A DNA stretch of 64,000 bases from Puccinellia tenuiflora (Eukaryota > Streptophyta > Magnoliopsida > Poales > Poaceae), in contig QRDG01000024.1 in the NCBI GenBank assembly GCA_012064385.1, positions 1,617,940-1,681,939 of the forward strand, read 5' to 3'. Both the position numbers and the translations under genes were made by a program. Below the pieces are notes generated by a model. It searched no databases and had not been told where the DNA came from. It was given only the letters and a program-made list of their open reading frames with translations. Shown here piece by piece: positions 1-12,332 of this stretch (the first letter of the stretch is position 1; the number at the start of each line of letters is the position of its first letter).

Positions 1-240
1 GTAGGGGCGGCGGCTCTGTCTCCCGTCGATGGTCGCCGCTCAGAGTGGCAGGGGAGGCGTGGTGCGGTGCGCTGCAGGGGATGGAAAGGAAAGGAAACGG
101 TATCGAACCCTTCGTTGGTCGTACGTTGCTAATGGTTTTTGGTGGGCCGGACCTATTTTAACGATTGAAGTGACGTGGCGATCAGGGATTGGAGCGATGG
201 TCTGCCTAATGGTCTGACTTAGGTACGAACTCCTATATTA
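1..240. other. Unassigned GC-rich window edge
   Basis: GC-rich sequence at the window edge that could be the end of a transcribed region. I see no start, splice signal or protein family that I can support. Confidence 0.3.
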
Positions 241-242
241 TA

Positions 243-402
243 CTCCCTCCGTATCAAAATATAAAATGTTTTAGCATTTCTCTTTCCATCCGTATCTAGA
301 CATGTTTTAGTGCAAGGTTCAAATGAACTTTACACTAAAACATGTCTACATACGGATGGAAAGAGAAATATTAAAACATCTTATATTTTGATACGGAGGA
401 AG
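243..402. mobile_element. Stowaway-type MITE
   Basis: The ends form a near-perfect inverted repeat starting CTCCCTCCGTATCAAAATAT, and the whole element folds back on itself through the internal ACATGTTTTAGTG arms. It is flanked by TA, the target duplication of the Tc1/mariner class. No coding capacity. A GATA-repeat tract follows directly (about 404-425). Confidence 0.9.
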
Positions 403-425
403 TAGTATAGATAGATAGATAGATA

Positions 426-583
426 CTACCTCCGTCCATAATGTAAGCCTTTTTAGCATTTTTTTTCCATCCGTATCTAGACATGTTTTAGTGTAAGGTT
501 CTAATGAATCTTGCACTAAAACATGTCTAAATACGGATAGAAAGAGAAATGCTAAAAATGCTTACATTATGGAACGGAGGGAG
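426..583. mobile_element. Stowaway-type MITE, second copy
   Basis: Inverted repeats CTACCTCCGTCCATAATGTA and CTCCCTCCGTTCCATAATG bound 158 bp flanked by TA. The core (ATCCGTATCTAGACATGTTTTAGTG and its complement) is shared with the neighbour at 243-402, so these are two members of one family inserted about 20 bp apart in GATA repeats. Confidence 0.9.
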
Positions 584-2034
584 TAGATAGATAGATTGAC
601 CCAGCAGATCGGGCACACGCCCCAGTTCGTTTTTGTAAGTTTTTTTCAGCATACAGTCCCAGCAGTATTGAATCTGACTCGTAGTCGCCTTGGCGAGATC
701 TTCACGGAGTCCGACAAGCTAACAGAGATGGCCGTGATCCATCCTGCGTGGATGACCACTTTTGTATGGTTTTTTGGGGCTAGCAGAAATTTTCTTCCTA
801 CGATACAATCAACAAAACCATTGCAGAAGAATTATTTTTCCAATTGTGCAAATTGGAAAAACTGTCGCAGCAGTTTTATCACACAAAACCATATAAAAGA
901 TGGGTTTTTCAAATTTCATTCAAATTTATAAAAAAATTATTAAGTTTGAATAAATTTGGTCGTTTTAATGTTTTAATTCTTGATTTCAAGAGTTTGGAAA
1001 GAAATGCTAGTGGGATCGTTGGTGGGGGCATAGCAAGATTTCAATGTTTAATAACTCATTTCAGAAATTGGCAGAGAATTTATTTGCACGCACGTCACAT
1101 AAGAGGATATCAAATATTGCAAACATATTAGAATACACTCTATTTATTTTAATTGATGATTACTTTAAGCAATATTGTTTCAATACCAAGTAGAGAATAT
1201 GCACACTTTTTTAAATTTTGAACATGAAAAATAGTCTCACTGGTTCAATTTATACTCTACAAGTCTACATGTTTATTTTTTTTATAAATATGCCTACTTA
1301 ATCATACACTAGAAAGCGCTATTGAACTATTTGCTTAATTGTAATCTTTATAGATTTTTTTAAACATAAATAAATATAAATTATATGTAATATTCAACGC
1401 TAAAAAATAGTTCTAAAACAGATTTGTTACGAAAGATAGTTTAATATCTTTCAGTAATATTCATTTCAAATAAAAAACACTGACTAATATTTCTAGCTAT
1501 GTCGTCAAACTATACGAGAAAACGTAAAATTCTATTTGCAATATTGTAACGCGGTAAAATAAGATCTAGATAAGTAAGTTCAGTACAAATATTATTTTTA
1601 TTCAGCATGACAAACGATATCTCTGAACCTCATCCAATTTAAGTGCAAACGTATTGAATATGACATACACTAACACATGTTAACATATTAGATTGAAATA
1701 TAAATTAATTCTCATGATACGAGTTGCACATAACTTAAAAGACACATCCAACAACACAGGGATCACTTTATTCACACACGGTTGATGTTGTCGTAGTCGG
1801 AGTCCGACATGTTGCGAATCGATATTTAAACGGGAGATGCAATGAACAAATGATTCAACGATTGTATTTAATGATTGATGATGTACACTTATATACAAGG
1901 GAACTGTCACCTCTACAAACTGACTTGAGGCGAGGTTTGAGGGAGCAACCGTCGGGTCCCAGAATTGTGGGACAACACGTGTGATCGAGAGCAGAAATTA
2001 TCCCCTAATAATAGTAAGGTTTAATTTTTAATTA
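584..2034. other. Unassigned AT-rich intergenic DNA
   Basis: No gene is supported here. The only recognisable structure is a stretch at about 905-1030 that recurs at about 4455-4580 (see the repeat entry there). Confidence 0.4.
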
Positions 2035-2338
2035 GGGCTCCTTTGATTCATAGGATAGGAAAACTATAGGGATAGGAAACTTGTAGGAATGAGATGTCAT
2101 GTCCAATTGAATCCTATAGGAAGAGTCACTCACTTTGATTGTGTGCAGGAATTTTTCCATGAGGTTAGACCTAATGTTTTTTTCCTATAGGATTTGCACT
2201 ACTTCTATAGGAAAATTTCCTATGGGATTAATTCCTATAGGATATGATCCTATGAATCAAACAACCTCTATAGGAAAATTTCCTATAGAATCCAATCCTT
2301 TAAAATTCCTATACTATTCCTTTGAATCAAATGAGCCC
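2035..2338. mobile_element. MITE with GGGCTC(C/A)TTTGATTC ends
   Basis: Terminal inverted repeats GGGCTCCTTTGATTCATAGGA and, on the other strand, GGGCTCATTTGATTC bound about 304 bp rich in CCTATAGGA palindromes. Flanks read TTA and TAA, which is suggestive of a PIF/Harbinger target but is not a clean direct repeat. A relative lies at 36167-36459. Confidence 0.7.
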
Positions 2339-2359
2339 TAACATCTTCCTAATTATTGT

Positions 2360-3100
2360 TTAACTATACAAATATCCATCATCTTGATAAAGTCTCCTCC
2401 AAAAACCTAGTGGAATTTTTTTTTAGGATTTCAGTAGGATATGTCGTTGACACTCTTTCAAGGAGAAATGATACAACATATAATGGTTACTGTCTCTATT
2501 AACTCAATAAAAAATAATCATATAATTTAGAGGACAATAATTACGTCGTGTATACTTTCGTCAAAACCCCGATGGGGAAAAGAGAAAGTATGACATATGT
2601 GTTGTTATTACCTCATTAAAAACCTTGATGAGAACCATAAAATTAAACTCATGAAGGACAAAAGTGTGTAATATGATGCTTTGAAGAGGAAAGTTCAGAA
2701 AGATACCCCCCTGACATTTGCAATTCTCGAAGCCGTCACATACCAACCCCATGAACTAATGTATAGTATTTCGAAGTTGGTAGAGACTTTGTGAAAGATT
2801 GGTGAGGTTATCGCATGATTTGACTTGCAAGATGTTTATTTCCCCACTCTCCTGTAGCTCGTAGGGATAAAACAACTTAGGGGATTTATGCTAAGTGATA
2901 TTGCTCCTAATATATCTTGTTTGCATCTGTGTAGCACAAGCCGCATTATTTTCATAGATAATGGTAGGTGATTCGGTAGAATCAATTCCACATGCCTGTT
3001 TTATGTGGTTTATCATCCTACAAAGCCACACACTTTCATGTGATTCCTCATATAATGAAATTATTTCAGAATGATTGGCCGACGTGTCACCCTTTGTCAA
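2360..3100 (-). pseudogene. Copia retrotransposon 3' remnant (RNase H end plus LTR)
   Basis: Reading the minus strand from 3100, the peptide contains SANHSEIISLYE, VWLCRMINHI and PTIIYENNAACATQM, matching the RNase H C-terminus of plant Ty1/Copia polyproteins. Beyond a stop, the same strand continues with HKSPKLFYP.ELQESGEIN and then an LFTKSLPTS-like stretch, the conserved Copia tail. Below about 2690 the sequence resembles LTR DNA (a GGTTTTTAATGAGG motif on the minus strand). Several frameshifts and stops are visible. Reverse transcriptase, integrase and the second LTR are absent, so this is an old truncated copy. Confidence 0.75.
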
Positions 3101-3900
3101 TCCAAGCCCAAAATTAGTGCGCCTTCAAAGGCGATGCCCCTTGGCCAGAATTTTCTTGCCTCGCCGCCTATGCTATCGTCCTGGTGCTGCTCATCTTCCC
3201 CACTACCTTCTGGTGACCAAAAAGTAAGAGTGTCAAACACAATGAGGAGCGGAAGGTGTTGACCAGTGGATTTCAGCAAGGTTTCACCGTAAATACTGCA
3301 AGATAATTTTGTACATGGTTTTATAGTAACAAGGAATTTAATGGCATGTAAATAAAATAATTAAAGTAGAATTGCATGATGTGGCCCAATCCTTTTGAGA
3401 GGAAAGGATAAGATGTTTGTGATACTTATGATAATTAAAAAGTTCCTGAGGACGCACATGAATACTGCCAAGTTACTTTCGTCGCATGTCATTGATTAAC
3501 TTTCATTATTTTGATAAGTGTTGTCTGGGTGAACCTAAATTAGTGTACTGCCCTTAGTTGGACTCATAGGGTTTTATGATCAAACACCTTTTAAGAATCC
3601 GCAACTACAAGAAATTATTTAAGACAAATCTAAACCACAACCTTAAACTCTAAGATCCTATGCACCCTCATGCACTAGTTCGCAAACTGGAGTTCGGGTT
3701 TCTTTCACTTTGGCAATCCAATCATAAGCAAACCAATACAATATGCATTCCCCTAGGCCAATAACGGCGAAATATCATGTTGTCGATGTTCACATGACAC
3801 CACTAGAGAAATAACACCACAACTTAAATATCAAACTATTAAACATTACTCAATTCAACATGACTACTAGCAACAAGACTTCACCCATGTCCTCAAGAAC
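3101..3900. other. Unassigned intergenic DNA
   Basis: No gene, repeat or element boundary could be supported. Short open frames near 3100-3280 lack family motifs. Confidence 0.35.
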
Positions 3901-3903
3901 TAA

Positions 3904-4184
3904 GGCCCTGTTTGGCATCAAAGTATTTTTTGAAGTATACAGAAAATACTTCGGTTTTCGGAAATATTGAAGTATTAAATACTTTGAGGTGTTTGAATCC
4001 AATAAATAATGTAGTTTGTAAATTGAGTTATTCACTAAAACTATAGTTTTCTTGAAGTATTGGAGAACACTCTATTTTGAAACTGAAGTATTCGTCGAAA
4101 CTATAGTATTTGTTTGCGAGGCGTTGGAATACTGTGTTTTTGAAATACTTCAATTTAGAACATTCTTCACTACCAAACTAGGCC
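3904..4184. mobile_element. Tourist-like (PIF/Harbinger) MITE
   Basis: Ends GGCCCTGTTTGG and CCAAACTAGGCC are inverted repeats typical of Tourist elements. The 3-bp TAA is repeated directly on both sides (3901-3903 and 4185-4187), as expected for PIF/Harbinger insertion. No coding capacity. Confidence 0.85.
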
Positions 4185-4454
4185 TAAATGAACTACTCAC
4201 GAGACAACATATGTCCCATGGCCGAGGCCGAGTGCCAGCAACAACTCACCATTGCCCAATGACTGTTGTTCGAAATCATCCAGCCGGACCATGTAGGTTG
4301 AGCGGAGGCATGGTCGGCGATGGAGAGCGGGATCGTGACGATACTCGACGATGACGGAGGGGAAAACTATGATGGCGGGGACCACAAAGGGGGGATGGAG
4401 GCAACGAGGACTGGTGGGTGTATGACTACTATCATTAGGTTTAGAGTTCTTTAG

Positions 4455-4665
4455 TTTCAAATTTCATTCAAATTTGCAAAAAAGAACTTCTAAATTTGAA
4501 TGAATTTCGTTGTTTTATTTTCTAATTCTTGATTTTAAGAGTTTTGCTAGTGGGAGCGTGGGTGGGGGAACCCGACCCCAATAGCCCGTCAATTTTTACC
4601 AACAAAATATAGTCTGCCCAGCACACTTATCGTTTGCTTTATTGAGAGCGCCGATGGAGATGCTC
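4455..4665. repeat. Dispersed repeat shared with about 905-1030
   Basis: The stretch CAAATTTCATTCAAATTT through GCTAGTGGGAGCGTGGGTGG aligns with CAAATTTCATTCAAATTT through GCTAGTGGGATCGTTGGTGG near 905-1030, with many substitutions. The right part ends in GGAGATGCTCTAA, a common end motif of grass DNA transposons. It is probably a fragment of a nonautonomous DNA element; its full boundaries are not resolved. Confidence 0.45.
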
Positions 4666-4710
4666 TAAACTTTCTTTTACATCGTAGAACCGATTAACAA
4701 TGTTATAGTA

Positions 4711-5000
4711 CCTCCGTTCCTAAATATAAGATGTTTTTGCTTTGTCCTGCCTCCATTCCAAAATATAAGATATGCTATTTTTATGCTGGTCTTGGATGTT
4801 CAACTTTGATCAGTAATACAATACTAAATTATATAGTCTGAAAATATATAAATGGTACCGTTGGATCCGTCTTGCAAAATTCTTACATTAAAGATATATT
4901 ACTATACTAATTTTATGGACATATTATAAGATGTTGCCAGATTATTGGTAAGGAGGGAGTAACATTTTTAAAGGTGTCTTATATTTTGGTAAGGAGGGAG
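4711..5000. mobile_element. Nested Stowaway MITEs
   Basis: An outer pair of ends (CCTCCGTTCCTAAATATAAGA at 4711; TCTTATATTTTGGTAAGGAGGGAG ending near 4991) encloses a second Stowaway-like element. The inner one begins near 4748 (CTGCCTCCATTCCAAAATAT) and ends at a first GGTAAGGAGGGAGTAACATTT near 4960. That end motif is repeated at the outer end. One element inserting into another of the same superfamily is the simplest reading. Confidence 0.7.
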
Positions 5001-5113
5001 TAACATTTTCCAGATTTTAATTTATGTACTGTTTTAGTGTATAGATTCACTTTATAATTTTAATTCAAATCTAGTCTATATTAAAATAGTCAAAACACAT
5101 TATACTTGGAACG
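5001..5113. mobile_element. Stowaway-type MITE 3' half at array edge
   Basis: The motifs GTGTATAGATTCACT and CTAGTCTATATT followed by TATACTTGGAACGGA are the usual 3' half of grass Stowaway elements, with the final GGAGGGAGTA degraded. Its last bases, TTATACTTGGAACGG, form the left boundary of every unit in the downstream tandem array. Confidence 0.6.
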
Positions 5114-6032
5114 GACGAACAATGCGTCCGATCAGTCGATCGACCGTGGATTGGTAGGTAGCCGATCGATCAGTTGGGTGAAGGTATAGATTTCCGTGTA
5201 CACGTTGTAGGCACGACGACCCCTGCACGCTCGATGTGAGGTGGTTCATGCACGCAAACCCACGTTGATTGATTTTGTATGGGAGGTCCCGCATAACACC
5301 ACCACTACACCTACGTCATGCGTGGAGCAGGAAAAGTGACACAGAGCGAGACCATCTAGCTACTGTAGGTCGAAAGGAAAAAAGAAAGACTATCTGGGTC
5401 GCGCACGTATCGTTTGACGACGACCGGGAATTTTCGTGAAGCAAACGGCCGGGGTCTTTTCTACAATTTTATTTATATATCTGGATGGATCGAGATTTTC
5501 TCGTACATATATAAAATATGGCTGGCCGCGCGATCGAGCATGTGATATGCATACTTACATGTTTCACAAATGAGAAGTGTGATTACTCGACATAAAAACC
5601 ACGGAATTAATAGTCGTCCAATATCGTACGTACAGAATCTTTGTGCGGGTAATAATATCTTGTGTTGCGGCCGAGCTAATTTGAAATTTAATCTTCTACT
5701 ACTACTAGTAAAGGACCCCCATTTTTTGGGGGTAAAGTAGAGCAGTACCAGGCCTAGACGATGCTCCCGTGAGTGGCATGCACCCAGCAGCAGCCAACGA
5801 GAGCAAAAGAGTGCGCTGGGTATTTATCTTTCCAACTGCGGCAGCTTGACCAGGCTCCGTTTCACACTACTGTCTACCAAAAGGGCCAATTGCAAAAAAA
5901 CGCAATGCTGTCCATCCACAATTTGCTTCAACTTTGAGTGGGAGAAGCAAAAAGCAGCGATCTATACATACATACATACATACATACATACATACATACA
6001 TACATACATACATACATACATACATACATACA

Positions 6033-6063
<31 letters not shown>

Positions 6064-9000
6064 GTACATACGTACGTACGTACGTACATATGTACATACG
6101 TACGTACATACATACATACTGTAATAGAAGGCCTTGCCGTTGGATCTATTTGTTTGGGCAAGCGCTAGGCGTAGGTCGCCCTAGGAAGGGGGAGTTTAGG
6201 TCCCCTTCCGGACCGTCAGATCGTAATCGTACGCTTAGAAACCAATACAATGTAGTTTTGCATTTTTATCCCTATCTTTTTCCGAAATCGAACCCGCAGC
6301 AGCTCCCACTTAAACGAAGGGGTATAATACCTTGCCCTTACTTTCCCGATATTTACAACAAAAATGCCACTGTGGTGATTTACCTCTCGCCTCGCAACAA
6401 AAACTCGAGGGAATCATTCCCGCTCCCTCCGCCGCAGTTCGCTCTCCCGCCGCCGCAGTTCCCTCTCCCGTCGGTATGCTTTTCCCCAAGATCTAGGGTT
6501 AAGCGGGCTCGAGCTGTGGGCCGATGGCAGGGAAGGACGGGAGGAGGCGAGATGGGAAGGAAGGACGCGGGGCGGAGAATAAGTATGGCGTGGCGGGGCG
6601 GGGCGGGGCGGGGAGGAACTGACCTGCTCGTCACCGGCGTCCAGGTCGCTCGCGACTCGCGAGTCTGCTTTCCCCTGGCGACAAAGGAGCCAGAGCGAGC
6701 GAATGAACGGTTCGACCTGCGATTCCTAGCGATACCGAGGGGGCGAGCTCGGTATTGCTTCGACTCTGCGGACGCGCGCGGGGCTGGGCCTCGGAATTGT
6801 GTACCGTTTCGGGGGCACAATTCCAGGGACATCCAAACAGATGAATTCGGGCCAGCGAATACCATATGCCCAATTCCAACATCCAAACACAGCCTTATAC
6901 TTGGAACGGATGAACAATGCGTCCGATCAGTTGATCGACCGTGGATTGGTAGGCAGCCGATCGATCAGTTGGGTGAAGGTACAGATTTCCCGTGTACACG
7001 TTGTAGGCACGACGACCCCTGCACGCTCGATGTGAGGTGGGTTCATGCACGCAAACCCACATTGATTGATTTTGCATGGGAGGTCCCGCATAACACCACC
7101 ACTACACCCACGTCATGCGTGGAGCAGGAAAAGCGACACAGAGCGAGACCATCTAGCTACTGTGGGTCGAAAGGAAAAAAGAAAGACTATCTGGGTCGCG
7201 CGCGTATCGTTTGACGACGACCGGGAATTTTCGTGAAGCAAACGGCCGGGGTCTTTTCTACAATTTTATTTATATATCTGGATGGATCGAGATTTTCTCG
7301 TACATATATAAAATATGGCTGGCCGCGCGATCGAGCATGTGATATGCATACTTACATGGTTCACAAATGAGAAGTGTGATTACTCGACATAAAAACCACG
7401 GAATTAATAGTCGTCCAATATCGTACGTACAGAATCTTTGTGCGGGTAATAATATCTTGTGTTGCGGCCGAGCTAATTTGAAATTTAATCTTCTACTACT
7501 ACTAGTAAAGGACCCCCATTTTTTGGGGGTAAAGTAGAGCAGTACCAGGCCTAGACGATGCTCCCGTGAGTGGCATGCACCCAGCAGCAGCCAATGAGAG
7601 CAAAAGAGTGCGCTGCGTATTTATCTTTCCAACTGCGGCAGCTTGACCAGGCTCCGTTTCACACTACTGTCTACCAAAAGGGCCAATTGCAAAAAAACGC
7701 AATGCTGTCCATCCACAATTTGCTTCAACTTTGAGTGGGAGAAGCAAAAAGCAGCGATCTATACATACATACATACATACATACATACATACATACATAC
7801 ATACATACATACATACATACATACATACGTACGTACGTACGTACGTACGTACGTACGTACGTACGTACGTACGTACATACGTACATACGTACATACATAC
7901 ATACTGTAATAGAAGGCCTTGCCGTTGGATCTATTTGTTTGGGCAAGCGCTAGGCGTAGGTCGCCCTAGGAAGGGGGAGTTTAGGTCCCCTTCCGGACCG
8001 TCAGATCGTAATCGTACGCTTAGAAACCAATACAATGTAGTTTTGCATTTTTATCCCTATCTTTTTCCGAAATCAAACCCGCAGCAGCTCCCACTTAAAC
8101 GAAGGGGTATAATACCTTGCCCTTACTTTCCCGATATTTACAACAAAAATGCCACTGTGGTGATTTACCTCTCGCCTCGCAACAAAAACTCGAGGGAATC
8201 ATTCCCGCTCCCTCCGCCGCAGTTCGCTCTCCCGCCGCCGCAGTTCCCTCTCCCGTCGGTATGCTTTTCCCCAAGATCTAGGGTTAAGCGGGCTCGAGCT
8301 GTGGGCCGATGGCAGGGAAGGACGGGAGGAGGCGAGATGGGAAGGAAGGACGCGGGGCGGAGAATAAGTATGGCGTGGCGGGGCGGGGCGGGGCGGGGAG
8401 GAACTGACCTGCTCGTCACCAGCGTCCAGGTCGCTCGCGACTCGCGAGTCTGCTTTCCCCTGGCGACAAAGGAGCCAGAGCGAGCGAATGAACGGTTCGA
8501 CCTGCGATTCCTGGCGATACCGAGGGGGCGAGCTCGGTATTGCTTCGACTCTGCGGACGCGCGCGGGGCTGGGCCTCGGAATTGTGTACCGTTTCGGGGG
8601 CACAATTCCAGGGACATCCAAACAGATGAATTCGGGCCAGCGAATACCATATGCCCAATTCCAACATCCAAACACAGCCTTATACTTGGAACGGATGAAC
8701 AATGCGTCCGATCAGTTGATCGACCGTGGATTGGTAGGCAGCCGATCGATCAGTTGGGTGAAGGTACAGATTTCCCGTGTACACGTTGTAGGCACGACGA
8801 CCCCTGCACGCTCGATGTGAGGTGGGTTCATGCACGCAAACCCACATTGATTGATTTTGCATGGGAGGTCCCGCATAACACCACCACTACACCCACGTCA
8901 TGCGTGGAGCAGGAAAAGCGACACAGAGCGAGACCATCTAGCTACTGTGGGTCGAAAGGAAAAAAGAAAGACTATCTGGGTCGCGCGCGTATCGTTTGAC

Positions 9001-9545
9001 GACGACCGGGAATTTTCGTGAAGCAAACGGCCGGGGTCTTTTCTACAATTTTATTTATATATCTGGATGGATCGAGATTTTCTCGTACATATATAAAATA
9101 TGGCTGGCCGCGCGATCGAGCATGTGATATGCATACTTACATGGTTCACAAATGAGAAGTGTGATTACTCGACATAAAAACCACGGAATTAATAGTCGTC
9201 CAATATCGTACGTACAGAATCTTTGTGCGGGTAATAATATCTTGTGTTGCGGCCGAGCTAATTTGAAATTTAATCTTCTACTACTACTAGTAAAGGACCC
9301 CCATTTTTTGGGGGTAAAGTAGAGCAGTACCAGGCCTAGACGATGCTCCCGTGAGTGGCATGCACCCAGCAGCAGCCAATGAGAGCAAAAGAGTGCGCTG
9401 CGTATTTATCTTTCCAACTGCGGCAGCTTGACCAGGCTCCGTTTCACACTACTGTCTACCAAAAGGGCCAATTGCAAAAAAACGCAATGCTGTCCATCCA
9501 CAATTTGCTTCAACTTTGAGTGGGAGAAGCAAAAAGCAGCGATCT

Positions 9546-9576
<31 letters not shown>

Positions 9577-11660
9577 CATACATACATACATACATACATA
9601 CGTACGTACGTACGTACGTACATACGTACATACGTACATACATACATACTGTAATAGAAGGCCTTGCCGTTGGATCTATTTGTTTGGGCAAGCGCTAGGC
9701 GTAGGTCGCCCTAGGAAGGGGGAGTTTAGGTCCCCTTCCGGACCGTCAGATCGTGATCGAACGCTTAGAAACCAATACAATGTAGTTTTGCATTTTTATC
9801 CCTATCTTTTTCCGAAATCAAACCCGCAGCAGCTCCCACTTAAACGAAGGGGTATAATACCTTGCCCTTACTTTCCCGATATTTACAACAAAAATGCCAC
9901 TGTGGTGATTTACCTCTCGCCTCGCAACAAAAACTCGAGGGAATCATTCCCGCTCCCTCCGCCGCAGTTCGCTCTCCCGCCGCCGCAGCTCCCTCTCCCG
10001 CCGGCCTGCTTTTCCCCAAGATCTAGGGTTAAGCGGGCTCGAGCTGTGGGCCGATGGCAGGGAAGGACGGGAGGAGGCGAGATGGGAAGGAAGGACGCGG
10101 GGCGGAGAATAAGTATGGCGTGGCGGGGCGGGGCGGGGCGGGGAGGAACTGACCTGCTCGTCACCGGCGTCCAGGTCGCTCGCGACTCGCGAGTCTGCTT
10201 TCCCCTGGCGACAAAGGAGCCAGAGCGAGCGAATGAACGGTTCGACCTGCGATTCCTAGCGATACCGAGGGGGCGAGCTCGGTATTGCTTCGACTCTGCG
10301 GACGCGCGCGGGGCTGGGCCTCGGAATTGCGTACCGTTTCGGGGGCACAATTCCAGGGACATCCAAACAGATGAATTCGGGCCAGCGAATACCATATGCC
10401 CAATTCCAACATCCAAACACAGCCTTATACTTGGAACGGATGAACAATGCGTCCGATCAGTTGATCGACCGTGGATTGGTAGGCAGCCGATCGATCAGTT
10501 GGGTGAAGGTACAGATTTCCCGTGTACACGTTGTAGGCACGACGACCCCTGCACGCTCGATGTGAGGTGGGTTCATGCACGCAAACCCACATTGATTGAT
10601 TTTGCATGGGAGGTCCCGCATAACACCACCACTACACCCACGTCATGCGTGGAGCAGGAAAAGCGACACAGAGCGAGACCATCTAGCTACTGTGGGTCGA
10701 AAGGAAAAAAGAAAGACTATCTGGGTCGCGCGCGTATCGTTTGACGACGACCGGGAATTTTCGTGAAGCAAACGGCCGGGGTCTTTTCTACAATTTTATT
10801 TATATATCTGGATGGATCGAGATTTTCTCGTACATATATAAAATATGGCTGGCCGCGCGATCGAGCATGTGATATGCATACTTACATGGTTCACAAATGA
10901 GAAGTGTGATTACTCGACATAAAAACCACGGAATTAATAGTCGTCCAATATCGTACGTACAGAATCTTTGTGCGGGTAATAATATCTTGTGTTGCGGCCG
11001 AGCTAATTTGAAATTTAATCTTCTACTACTACTAGTAAAGGACCCCCATTTTTTGGGGGTAAAGTAGAGCAGTACCAGGCCTAGACGATGCTCCCGTGAG
11101 TGGCATGCACCCAGCAGCAGCCAACGAGAGCAAAAGAGTGCGCTGCGTATTTATCTTTCCAACTGCGGCTGCTTGACCAGGCTCCGTTTCACACTACTGT
11201 CTACCAAAAGGGGCAATTGCAAAAAAACGCAATGCTGTCCATCCACAATTTGCTTCAACTTTGAGTGGGAGAAGCAAAAAGCAGCGATCTATACATACAT
11301 ACATACAAACATACATACATACATACATACGTATGTACGTACGTACGTACATACGTACATACATACATACTGTAATAGAAGGCCTTGCCGTTGGATCTAT
11401 TTGTTTGGGCAAGCGCTAGGCGTGGGTCGCCCTAGGAAGGGGGAGTTTAGGTCCTCTTCCGGACCGTCAGATCGTGATCGTACGCTTAGAAACCAATACA
11501 ATATAGTTTTGCATTTTTATCCCTATCTTTTTCCGAAATCGAACCCGTAGCAGCTCTCACTTAAACGAAGGGGTATAATACCTTGCCCCTTACTTTCCCG
11601 ATATTTACAACAAAAATGCCACTGTGGTGATTTACCTCTCGCCTCGCAACAAAAACTCGA
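5100..11660. repeat. Tandem array of 1.75-1.80 kb units, about 3.7 copies
   Basis: Units begin with TTATACTTGGAACGGA at 5100, 6895, 8680 and 10425, giving periods of 1795, 1785 and 1745 bp. The fourth is truncated at about 11660, at the position equivalent to about 6410 in unit 1. Units are nearly identical; length differences come mainly from an internal CATA/CGTA microsatellite. Each full unit ends in ATCCAAACACAGCC, which resembles the end of a Tourist-like element. Each carries a CpG-rich segment (for example 6410-6790) with pyrimidine-rich CTCTCCCGCCGCCGCAG and ATCTAGGGTT that resembles a plant 5' UTR or first-intron region, but no conserved protein. The first 300 bp of unit 1 differs from units 2-4 at several bases and by single-base indels, while units 2-4 agree with each other there. 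This suggests later amplification from a hybrid unit by unequal crossing-over. Confidence 0.92.
5965..6118. repeat. CATA/CGTA microsatellite of unit 1 (repeated in units 2-4)
   Basis: Unit 1 carries about 150 bp of mostly (CATA)n. Equivalent tracts lie at about 7761-7905, 9547-9650 and 11291-11370 and get shorter along the array. Later units have more (CGTA)n, a self-complementary tetranucleotide. Open frames translating to repeated Tyr-Ile-His-Thr across these tracts are artefacts. Confidence 0.92.
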
Positions 11661-11992
11661 GTATTACAACAAAAAAATTAGCCCGTATACAAAAAATATA
11701 CATTATTACAACAAATCATTGCAACATTTCGAAAAACTAATATTACAAAAAGTGGTTAAATAATAATTTTTGCTACAGATTTCTTTACAACAAAATCTCA
11801 CCAACAATTTCAACAAAAAATAAAAACTATTACAACAAAAAATTATTGTGGTTAAACAACAATCATTTTTGCTGCAAATTTCTTTGCAACAAAAATCACC
11901 AAAGATTTCAACAAAAATCACAAACTCTTACAAAAAAAAAACATGTGTTCGTCCAATTAAAAGTGAGTAGGCGAAAAAATATTTTGCTGCAG
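11661..11992. other. A-rich ACAACAAAA-type low-complexity DNA
   Basis: Immediately after the array breaks off, the sequence becomes AT-rich with many degenerate TTACAACAAAAA and TTTTGCTGCAAATTTCTTT motifs. The latter occurs near 11770, 11870 and 11980, hinting at an older repeat that precedes the regular minisatellite. Confidence 0.45.
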
Positions 11993-12332
11993 ATTAATTT
12001 ACAACAAAAATCATCATCTATTTCAACAAACAACATATGCGACGACAACAAAAAAACATATGTTTGCATCATTTGGCTAAGCACGTAAATAACATCATCA
12101 AGAATATTAATTTCAACAAAAATTGTCAACTATTTCAACAAAAAATATAAGCGAAGACAACCAAAAAAAATTATGTTTGCAACATTTGGCAAAGCACGTA
12201 AAAAACATCATCGAGAATATTAATTTACAACAAAAATCATCAGCTATTTCAACAAAAAACATAAGCGACGACAACGAAAAGACATATGTTTGCAACATTT
12301 GGCAAACGCACGTAAAAAACATCATCAAGAAT
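11993..12332. repeat. 113-bp minisatellite, three copies
   Basis: Three head-to-tail copies of about 113, 113 and 114 bp start with ATTAATTT(A)CAACAAAAAT at 11993, 12106 and 12219. Each ends in GCACGTAAA(A/T)AACATCATC(A/G)AGAAT. They differ by scattered substitutions and one-base indels. No coding function is apparent. Confidence 0.9.

Noticed and set aside
6380..6886. Minus-strand 168-codon frame conserved in three array units
   Set aside because: Conservation reflects the recent DNA duplication. The frame is in a CpG-rich region, overlaps other open frames and has no recognisable domain.
5846..7214. Long plus-strand open frames (over 400 codons) spanning the microsatellite in each array unit
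   Set aside because: They translate CATA repeats into Tyr-Ile-His-Thr runs and then low-information, GC-driven sequence with no family motif. All frames are open across the microsatellite on both strands, as expected for a 4-bp repeat without stops.
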